Positions 55,681-64,000 of a DNA stretch of 64,000 bases are shown here, one piece after another; the stretch's first letter is position 1, and each line of letters starts with the position of its first letter. Below the pieces are notes generated by a model, which ran no database searches, was not told the origin of the DNA, and saw only the letters and a list, made by a program, of their open reading frames with translations. A program made the translations under genes and the position numbers. This DNA is from Chrysemys picta bellii. Its lineage: Eukaryota; Chordata; Testudines; Emydidae. The stretch spans positions 221,250,394 through 221,314,393 of the forward strand of contig NC_088792.1 in the NCBI RefSeq assembly GCF_011386835.1, read 5' to 3'.

Positions 55681-56661
55681 AGGGTAAATAAAAACAACCA
55701 AAAATCTATGCATCTTCGTTAATGAAGTTTGCCAGAAAATGATCTTCTTCCCAAAGGAAGCCCGTTGCCTTAACAGCTCCCTGTATCTCCCTCTCCCTAG
55801 TTTCCTAGGGATAGGTATTACACTCATCAGGGAAGCTGCTTCTGAGGCCAACCAACATTCCATTCATAGTATGATCACTCCTGATTATTAAACACATCTA
55901 AAGAGTGCTTTGCCAGGAGCTGCAAGATGGGGCTAATGTAAGTCCTTGTCTTTAGAACAGACCCCATTAATTCCATCCTGTTCCAGCCAGGTTGATATTT
56001 GTATATCAAATTTTGTACCGAGTTCTGAAATGGGCAGAAATTAAACATGTCTAAGACTTCACAGAATCTGTTATGGGATGTTATAGTTCCACTGTGTGAT
56101 GCATTTATCTTTTTGTTGAATGGGGATGTTCCTTTTCTCTGAGGCAGAATATTAAACTATCTTTAATTTTTAGAGACTATAGGATTCTAGCTACACAAAC
56201 ATTTTGCTTCAAATATTGTGTAGGGTTTTTGATGCACAAATTGCTATGAGCTAGAAACTGCTATATATTTGAAGTATGTCTCTAGGGACAAAATATATAG
56301 CAACATGTTTAGCTATTTCAGGTACTCTGCCAAACCACATTTAACAAAAACTAAGAAGTGTGAGTGGATATTTTGTACCCAGGAGCAATGTTCAATAAGT
56401 GACCTTTAAAGTTAAGTGTTAGATTAATAACAGCTTTCTCTAAAATGTTTATCTGTACTTTTGTCCCATAAGCAGCTTCTAAATCCAGTTCCTGAAGCAG
56501 CCTGTTCCACACAGTAACAGAAGATTCGATATATGGCCCAGTTTATTTTCAACTCATTTGTTCTGATGCATAAAGGACTTTCAATAATTACATTGATATT
56601 ATTTTCCTGTTTGTATTTCTAATGGAATCTGAATACCTAAGCAATAGATGTAAGTCACTGA
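55681..56661. other. AT-rich sequence without recognised features
   Basis: No motif or repeat end was identified. Confidence 0.4.
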
Positions 56662-57047
56662 GGTCATGTCTACACTACAAAATTAAGTTGACCTAACTTA
56701 CGTCGGCCTACAGCTGTTGCAACAATTACATTGCTTGTGTGTGTCTACACTTTGCACCTTGTGTTGGCAGCACATATCCTCACCAGGAGCTTTTGTACTA
56801 TCAGTGTGGGGCATTGAGGGAAGGCTCCTGAAATCCAGGAACAGTCAACATAAGCAACACAGTGTCTACACTGATACTGCGTTGACCTAACTACATTGAC
56901 CGTGACTCTACGCCACTGATGGAGGTGGAGTTATAAAGTCTGTAGCGGAGCAATTACATCGGTAGGAGCAAAATTTAAGTGTAGATGCTAACATAGGTCA
57001 ACATAAGCTGCTTTGTATCAACCTAAGTCTGTAGTTTAGACCATACC
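56662..57047. mobile_element. Harbinger-type MITE
   Basis: The left end GGTCATGTCTACACTACAAA and the right end GTAGTTTAGACCATACC are inverted. The flanking triplets TGA and GGA are compatible with one altered base in a 3-bp duplication. The inside is built of TTGACCTAA/TTAGGTCAA-like inverted words. Its inner half matches the left part of the Harbinger element at 31042, so it is probably an internal-deletion derivative of that family. Confidence 0.8.
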
Positions 57048-57600
57048 GGACCATCCTGTTCTCATGAACAAACAAGTATACACATTATTGCTGCCTTGAA
57101 TATATTTACAATCCAAACTTACAAACACAGCTAGCACCTGGTGAACACTTGAAGTGCTTCCTCTAATCAAAATGAAATGGAGCTGACAGTCTCTAGACTT
57201 ACTTACATAAAAATGCAATTAACACTCCTCCTGAAGCAGCTTCTTTTAATCTTCAGTTCTTGATGACTGTCATCTAGAGTCACACATTTTCACTTTCTCC
57301 CACACAACAATAGTTTTGTCATCATCTTTATCAACAGTTGTACATTTTTCCAATGGGAAAATGGATTTTTTAAAAAATAATGCATCTTAGTCAATGATTT
57401 TCTCCTATTGTGTTTCAGAAATACAGATTTCCTTTCATGAAAGTCCACCAGATAAAACACAAATTCAGCCCTTAGGCCAAACCAAAAGGAATTCTTCTCT
57501 CCAGCTCAAAAGACGCTTTTAGAAAACGTAACTATATATTATTTCAGCTAAAACATCTCAGATTCCTAATTTTTTTGGTATCAAATCATGGTGTACTCAG
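57048..57600. other. AT-rich sequence without recognised features
   Basis: No gene or repeat was identified. Confidence 0.4.
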
Positions 57601-57695
57601 CATTATAGAATCGTGGAACTGGAAGGGACCTCTAGAGGTCATCTACTCCAGTCCCCTGCACTCGAGGCAGGACTAAGTATTATCTAGACCAGACG
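57601..57695 (-). mobile_element. CR1 LINE 3' end fragment
   Basis: ATTATAGAATCGTGGAACTG, then GGGACCTCTAGAGGTCATCT and CAGTCCCCTGCACT, is the complement of a CR1 3' end, less diverged than the fragment at 8342. Confidence 0.85.
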
Positions 57696-57780
57696 TGGGC
57701 AAACTACAAAGCCCCTGAGCTCCTGGCCCTAGTCCCCGGCCCCTCCCCCGCTGTCCCACCTCCCCCACAGTCATGCTGAC
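57696..57780. mobile_element. hAT MITE, left-end fragment
   Basis: ACGTGGGCAAACTACAAAGC follows the CAGACGTGGGCAAACTACGG start of a hAT/Charlie-type family. Only about 80 bases remain; the right end is absent. Confidence 0.45.
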
Positions 57781-58330
57781 CGCGTCCTTTTGATGTGTGA
57801 CAAGCAACAAAATGTGCAAAATGTTGGCTGGAGATTCAAACCAGGTTAAACCAAAAAAGTTAAAAAGAAACTGCTCTTAAAACTGAGACCTTGACCCAAC
57901 TTCACTGAAAAATTCATATTTGTTTCTATCAAACATGGCCTGGTTTATTATTGCCTGTTGCCAAAGCTACACAAGATTCACAGTGATCCCCACTAAAAAT
58001 TTACCATTTACTACCACTTACCACACAATTGACCATTTAATAGCAACCACTGCATGGATTTTGCCTGGTGTATACAAAGTTGCACACCACGTTGTGGGGT
58101 TGACTCTGAAGTGCACAGGATGCAAACTTCAAAACCAGCATGCACTGGACTCATTGAAAACAAAGGAAGGTCTCTGTGTGCAGGGATTACAGGATATGGT
58201 CCCAGGGGTGCAAACTCATATGAAGTGAAACTAAAGAACAGATTTGCATAAACCTTTGAAGCCCAAGAGCACATGCTCAACTACAAATAAATTTTCCAAT
58301 CTCAGTCTCATCTATTGTCAGGTGACTAGG
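57781..58330. other. Sequence without recognised features
   Basis: The 102-codon plus ORF at 57920-58228 has no motif known to me and overlaps open frames on the other strand; treated as chance. Confidence 0.35.
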
Positions 58331-58349
58331 GCATGGGAAATTATGACTA

Positions 58350-58735
58350 CTTGTTGGAGCAGGAGTCAGGCCTAGTGATTAAAACAGGAGTTGCTAGCCA
58401 GGAGTTAGAGCCAAAGGCCAGAGCTAGAGTCAGGGGCAAAGAGTCAAAGCAGAGGGTCAGGACTGGAGTCAGAAATCAAAGCCAGGTTACCAGGAGCAAT
58501 GCAAAGCAAGAGCAGGGCTGGTTTCTGGGAAGGAACAGGAGCTAACATAACAGTAGGAACATGTTTTGAGCAGCCAGCACCTTCCTCATGGTGCTGCTGG
58601 TCTGCTGATCCCCTCAGCCAATCAGGCAGTTTGTCCAATCAGGCAGCTCAACTAGGGACCAGCTGTGCTTGTTAATCTGCCTGGGGGTTAAAATAGCAGG
58701 TAAACCAGCTAGCTGTGAGCCCTTATTCCTGACAC
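58350..58735. repeat. Interspersed repeat with internal AGTCAG-type array
   Basis: Words GGAGTCAGG, GAGTTAGAGCC, AGAGTCAAAGCAGAGGGTC and GGAGTCAGAAATC recur at 15-30-base spacing from 58355 to 58520. CCAATCAGGCAG is repeated twice at 58617-58650. It looks like a reptile repeat with a variable tandem core. Confidence 0.5.
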
Positions 58736-58779
58736 CTATACAATTAGCAATGCTTAGCCTTCATAGGGCCAGATCCTCA

Positions 58780-59215
58780 GACAATGTGAAATTGCCTGAG
58801 GGGCCTAATACTGTAGGCACCCTCTGAGTATGCCTAGTGGATCAGGCCTAGCATGTGACTTAGGCTGCTGAATGCCTATCTTCCCCAGTTTGTGAATCAC
58901 AAGCAGAGACAGATACCTCCCTATAGCCCAGCATCAGGCACTTATTTTCAAGAGAGGGGCAGGGCTTAGGACACACTTCTCTCATCAGCATCTCCCACTG
59001 GATAGCTTATGCAGCTCCCTGCTTAGTGCACCAGCTTTATGGATTACATTCTAAGGCCCCTATCTCTTCCCATTCATTGTCTAAGAGCCTAGCTGCCTAA
59101 CTCAGGCTTTGTGGACCACAGTGTTGTTCCTGTGATTTTTCTAGGCACCTGAAAATGAGGTGGTGTGATTTTGAGTGCCACAGTGCCTTGATCCCTTTTG
59201 TAGATATGTGCCTAA
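58780..59215 (-). repeat. Unclassified repeat, TTAGGCACCTAA family (copy B)
   Basis: Reverse-complement, diverged counterpart of 30298-30558: shared complements of GTGGACCACAGTG, TTAGGCTGCTGAATGCC and CTAGGCACCTGAAAATGAG blocks. Confidence 0.5.
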
Positions 59216-60085
59216 GAAAAAATATGAAAAATGGGCAAAGAACATGTTAAAAACAAAGCTACATTCATAAGTTCTTGTTCTGATTCATCTGCAGGAAAGT
59301 ATTTTCAATTCTATTAGTTTAGTTCCAAACTTTGTTTGCAAATAGGAAGCCTTACTCACACTCTGCAGTGATCCCCACTAGCCGCACTGCTGGGGCCACT
59401 GGAATGGATATGGGTTTAAGAAATAGCTAGGAGAATTTGTGTTTGGAATTGTGGGGTAACAATCCATAGAAAGAGACTCAAAGAACTTGTGCTCATGAAA
59501 CCAGCCTTAGCATTGTGGCAGCACACTTTCCTAAGAAGGCTGAGGATATAGATTCCAGTCCTAACTCTCTCTTCCTTCAAAATGCATAGTTTATTGAACA
59601 TATGTGTCTATTTTATTGAGGCATATGGTGCCCTCTACTGGTGTACATGTGTATAGAACATCTTGTATAGCAAATTAAAATACAGGAAAAAATAGGTCAA
59701 TACTGGTTCTGCCACAAACAGTGGTGAGTTTCCCTTCCCTTCCTCTCTGATTTACACCCACTCTCTTGAATCGAGGATATGCTGAGTGATTGAGCTACTC
59801 CAGCTGAATAGGGGTGGTTGGGATACCCTTGGCATTTGGCCCATGCTCTTAATCTATTCTGCTAGAGGGAGTGTGGATAGAGATTCAGGACTCTTTCACT
59901 CAGTAACTGCACTGTCTCTGCAGCATGTCTGACCCATGCTAATCCAGGAGTAGATTTAGGACATGCGTTACACCAGTATCAAGCCTGAGTGTCCTCATTT
60001 AAATTACTCTGGATTGATCCTGGTGCAACATTGTTTGGAATCTGGACTCTGCTCTTAAAATTGAAGTCAAGTCTCTCACATGGAG
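59216..60085. other. AT-rich sequence without recognised features
   Basis: No gene or repeat end was identified. Confidence 0.4.
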
Positions 60086-60985
60086 AGCTAATGTAGCACT
60101 GATTTTTCAAGAAAGGCTTCAGAGGAGATCCTAGGAATTACAAGCCAGTAAGCCTAACTTCAGTATCAGGGAAATTGGTTGAAACCACAGTAAAGAACAG
60201 AATGATCAGACAGAGGTGAACATGATATGTTGGGGAAGAGTCAACATGGCTTTTGTAAAAGGAAATCACACCTCACCAAACTATTAGAATTCTCTGAGGG
60301 TGTCAACAATCAAGTGGAAAAGGGTGATTTGGTTGAAATAGTATAATTGGACTTTCAGAAGGCCATTGACAAGGTCCCACACCAAAGGCTCTTAAGCAAA
60401 GTAGAAGTAATGGGATAAGAAGGAAGGTTCTCTCATAGGGTTGCCAACCCTCCAGGACTGTCCTGGGAATTAAAGGTTAATCTTTAATTAAAGATTATGT
60501 CATGTGATGAAACCTCCAGGAATACGTCCAACCAAAACTGGCAACTCTATCATGGATCAGTAACTAGTTAAAAGATAGGAAACAAAGGGTAGAAATAAAT
60601 GGGCCTTTTTCACTATGGAGAGAGGTAAATAGCAGGGTCCCACAAGGATCTGTATTGTTCAACATATTCATAAATGATCTGGAAAAAGGGAGTAAACAGT
60701 GAGGTGGCAAAGTTTGCAAATGATAAAATGAGATAGTTAAGTCCAAAGCTATTTGCAAAGAGTTACAGAGGAATCTCACAAAACCAGGTGACAGTACAAC
60801 AAAATGGCAGATAAAATTCAATATGCAAAGTAATGCACGTTGGAAAAATAATCCGAACTATACATACAAAATGATGGGCTCTAAATTAGCTATTGTCACT
60901 CAAGAAAGAGCCCTTGGAGTCATTGTGGATCATTCTCTGAAAACATCCACTCAATGTGCAGCAGCTGTCAAAAAAGCTAACAAAA
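60086..60985 (+). pseudogene. Old CR1 LINE, ORF2 reverse-transcriptase remnant
   Basis: Plus-strand frames read GDPRNYKPVSLTSVSGKLVE, SQHGFCKRKSHLTKLLEF, LDFQKAIDKVPHQRLLSKVE, then after the MITE REVNSRVPQGSVLFNIFIND and RALGVIVDHSLK. These are successive CR1 RT blocks in order. The YLDFSKAFD-type box is altered (a stop precedes LDFQKAID) and the FADD box is degraded (FANDK). It is broken by the MITE at 60436 and cut off by the younger CR1 at 60986. Confidence 0.88.
60436..60549. mobile_element. 114-bp MITE inside the old CR1
   Basis: The left end TAGGGTTGCCAACCCTCCAG and the right end AAAACTGGCAACTCTA are inverted. The interior has TTAATCTTTAATTAAAGAT. CR1 coding resumes after it. The duplication is ambiguous (TCA-like on both sides). 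Confidence 0.78.
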
Positions 60986-63900
60986 TAGACTCATAGACTT
61001 TAAGGTCAGAAGGGACCATTATGATCATCTGGTCTGACCCCCTGCATGCTGCAGGCCACAGAACCCTTCCCTGGACTCTGCCGTTGAAGTCCCCAAACCT
61101 GTGTTTTAGTGACTTCAATCGGCAGACACCCTCCTGCTAGTGATCCCAGCCCCATGCTGCGGAGGAAGGCGAAAAACCTCCAGAGGCTCAGCCAATTTAC
61201 CCTGGAGGAAAATTCCTTCCCGACCCCAAATATGGCGATCAGTTAGACCCTGAGCATGTAGGCAAGAGTCTCTAGTCTGACCCCTGTTGGCCATTATACT
61301 ATTTGCGTACCATTGCTTGGTTTTCCTTGGCTACTATGTTTTACCATTAAACCATTCCCTCCATAAACTTATCTAACTTAATCTTAAAACCAGACAGGTC
61401 CGTCGCCCCCACCGTTTCCCTCGGAAGGCCGTTCCAATATTTCACCCCTCTGACGGTCAGAAACCTTCGTCTAATTTCTAGCCTGAACTTCCCCACGGCC
61501 AGTTTATATCCATTCGTTCGCGTGTCTACATTAGTACTAAGCTGGAATAGTTCCTCTCCATCCCTTGTATTTATCCCTCTGATATATTTAAAGATAGCAA
61601 TCATATCCCCCCTCAGCCTTCGCTTTGTCAGACTAAACAACCCAAGCTCCTCTAGTCTCCTTTCATACGACAGGTTTTCCATTCCTCTGATCATCTTAGT
61701 CGCCCTTCTCTGGACCCGTTCCAGTTTGAGTTAATCTTTTTTAAACATGGGAGACCAGAACTGCACACAGTACTCCAAATGAGGTCTCACCAGCGCCTTA
61801 TACAAGGGAAGCAGGACCTCCTTATCCCTACTAGATATCCCTCGCCTAATGCATCCCAAGACCGCATTTGCTTTTTTTACCGCCACGTCACATTGTCGAC
61901 TCATAGTCATCCTGCGGTCTACCAGGACCCCTAGGTCCTTCTCCTCTTCCGTTACTTCTAACCAATGCGTCCCCATCTTGTAACTAAAATTGTTATTATT
62001 CATCCCCAAGTGCATCACCTTACACTTTTCACTATTAAATTTCATCCTATTTCTGATACTCCAATTCACAAGCTCATTCAAGTCTCCCTGCAGAACATCC
62101 CTATCCTCCTCCGAATTTGCAACGCCTCCCACCTTCGTATCATCCGCAAACTTTATCAGCCCACTCCTGCAATCGGTTCCGAGGTCAGTTATAAATAGTT
62201 TGAATAAAATGGGTCCCAAAACCGAACCTTGAGGCACTCCACTAGTAACCTCCCTCCAACCTGACAGTTCACCCTTTAATACGACCCGCTGCCTTCTCCC
62301 CATTAACCAATTCCTTATCCACCTCTGGATTTTCATATCGATCCCCATGTTTTCCAGTTTAACCAATAATTCCTCATGGGGTACAGTGTCAAACGCTTTA
62401 CTGAAATCCAGGTATATTAGGTCCACCGCATTTCCCTTATCTAATAAGTCCGTCACTTTCTCAAAGAAGGAGATCAGATTAGTTTGGCACGATCTGCCCT
62501 TCGTAAAACCATGTTGTAATTTATCGCAATTGCCATTAACCTCAAGGTCCTCAACTAGTTTCTCTTTCAGAATTTTCTCCAGCACCTTGCACACTACAGA
62601 TGTTAAACTAACAGGCCTGTAGTTACCCGGATCACTTTTTTTCCCTTTCTTGAAAATAGGAACCACGTTAGCTATTCTCCAGTCTAACGGGACCTCCCCC
62701 GAGTTTACAGATTCATTAAATATTATCGCTAATGGGCCTGCTATTTCCCGAGCCAATTCCTTCAATATTCTCGGATGAAGATCGTCCGGTCCTCCCGACT
62801 TAGTCCCATTAAGGCGTTCAAGTTTTGTTTCTACCTCGGATACGGTAATCCCCCATCCTGTATGCCCCTCTGTAATGGTGTTAGTATCCCTAATATCTTC
62901 ATTGGCCTCATTAAACACCGATGCAAAGTATTCATTGAGATATTGCGCCATGCCTAGATTATCTTTAATCTCCTCTCCGGCTATAGTCTTCAGCGGTCCC
63001 ACTTCTTCTTTCTTTGCTTTCTTCCTATTTATATGGCTGTAAAACCTTTTACTATTGCTTTTAATTCCCCTCGCTAGGTCCAACTCTACACGGCCTTTGG
63101 CCTTTCTCACTCTATCTCTACATTCTCTGACTTCTCTAAGGTAAGTTTCCTTACTGATCCCTCCCCTCTTCCACTCTTTGTACGCTTTCTGTTTCTTCCT
63201 AATTGCCCCTTTTAGTTGGTCGCTCATCCAGCTCGGTGTAAATCTCTTGCTTAGTGATCTTTTTCCCTTTTTGGGGATACAGGCCTCTGACAGCTCATGT
63301 ATCTTTAACTTAAAGTAATCCCAGGCTTCTTCTGCCTTTAGATCCATTAATATGTTTGCCCAATCCACTTCCCTTACCAGTCCTCTTAATTTGTTAAAAT
63401 TGGCCTTTTTAAAATTATAAACCTTAGTCTTTGACTTAATTCTGTTACTCCTTCCATTTATTTTAAACTGAATTAGCTCATGATCACTGGAGCCCAAGTT
63501 GTCCCCTACTACCACTTCCTCAACGAGGTCCTCACTACTCACCAGAATCAAATCTAAAATGGCCTCCCCCCTCCTCGGTTCAGCTACCACTTGATGAAGG
63601 AATTGATCAGCAAGCACATCTAGGAACATCTGAGCCCTATTATTGCTACTAGCGTTTGTTCCCCAATCTATATCCGGGAAGTTAAAGTCCCCCATAATTA
63701 CACAGTTTCTATTAGTATTTACTTCCCTAAATACATTAAATAGTTCCTTATCCATATCCTGGGTCGATCCCGGCGGTCTATAGCACACCCCAAGCACTAT
63801 CCCCGGAGAGGCTCTAGTAGTCCTTTTACCCAGTGTGAGCATTGCCCAGACGGACTCTGTGTTATCTATTTCATCCACTATTATTTCTTTACAGCTTATT

Positions 63901-64000
63901 TCACTATTGACATACAATGCCACCCCCCCACCCTTACCTTTGTCCCGGTCTTTCCTAAACAGCGCATACCCCTCCATACCTGTGTTCCAGTCGTGACTGC
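60986..64000 (-). mobile_element. Young CR1 LINE, 5' part beyond the window
   Basis: It runs from the 3' end (ACTCATAGACTTTAAGGTC at the left edge, the complement of the CR1 tail) through a 3' untranslated part (60986-61346) and ORF2 to the right window edge. It is in the opposite orientation to the old CR1 it interrupts. CR1 moves by target-primed reverse transcription, so 5' truncation is common, but this copy already exceeds 3 kb and is still open at the edge. Confidence 0.93.
61347..64000 (-). pseudogene. CR1 ORF2 (endonuclease-reverse transcriptase), one premature stop
   Basis: The frame enters from beyond the edge (HDWNTG, then MEGYALFRKDR from 63977) and runs about 750 codons. Numbering from that Met, residues 1-190 are the C-terminal part of the APE-type endonuclease (GVCYRPPG, NCVIMGDFNFPDIDW, then a SSDHELI box). 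The RT follows: FKKGKKSDPGNYRPVSL at about 440, HGFTKGRSCQTNLI, YLDFSKAFDTVPH at about 525, GVPQGSVLGPILF, and the catalytic KFADDTKVGG at about 612. After MFKKD a TAA (61731-61733) interrupts. The same frame continues LKLERVQRRATKMIRG to a stop at 61347, through the expected C-terminal domain. So only one substitution-type lesion lies in the visible part. Apart from that the catalytic residues look intact. The family is certain; current activity is not claimed. Confidence 0.93.

Overview
The window looks like vertebrate nuclear DNA, most likely from a turtle (or another archosaur-line reptile). It contains CR1 LINEs of several ages, MIR-type SINEs, PIF/Harbinger and hAT DNA transposons with their small non-autonomous relatives, and retroviral-type LTRs. 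There is one GC-rich CpG-island promoter in otherwise AT-rich DNA. I see no prokaryotic gene layout, rRNA, tRNA or CRISPR array. The turtle assignment is inferred from remembered repeat families; no database was searched.

Layout. 0-2 kb: minus-strand remains of a retrotransposon with RT and RNase H, DIRS-like. 4.1-4.7 kb: GC-rich interspersed repeat. 5.85-8.2 kb: truncated hAT copy joined to a decayed Harbinger element with a Myb-like remnant and a convergent HARBI1-like nuclease pseudogene. 8.8-9.7 kb: jockey-like LINE remnant split by a Harbinger MITE. 10.4-11.7 kb: LTR-like repeat. 12.8-13.8 kb: MIR SINE split by a pogo/Tigger-type MITE, then a hairpin element with a 12-bp target duplication. 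14.4-15.6 kb: two further DNA-transposon-type repeats. 16.5-18.1 kb: CpG island with a 12-unit minisatellite and a probable divergent promoter. 18.2-24.6 kb: hAT-like elements and an LTR nested in a GC-rich repeat. 27.1-28.2 kb: LTR with a 5-bp duplication. 30.3-35.8 kb: nested cluster (Harbinger Myb gene holding an LTR and a hAT MITE, then an ERV-type LTR with AATAAA). 36.7-37.0 kb: complete hAT MITE. 38.3-38.6 kb: possible unrecognised host exon. 41.0-41.9 kb: Harbinger and hAT MITEs. 43.3-44.1 kb: long inverted-repeat structure around a 190-codon ORF. 46-58 kb: CR1 tails, MITEs and a three-copy unclassified repeat. 60.1-64 kb: an old CR1 carrying a MITE and a young CR1 in the opposite orientation, whose ORF runs off the window with one premature stop.

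Host content is small: one CpG-island promoter with possible first exons on both strands, and one possible internal exon. Most of the window is transposon-derived, and short target-site duplications give a partial insertion order. I found no convincing new multi-gene system. The best leads are the promoter/minisatellite block, the orphan exon, the inverted-repeat structure at 43.3-44.1 kb and the hairpin family with 12-bp duplications.
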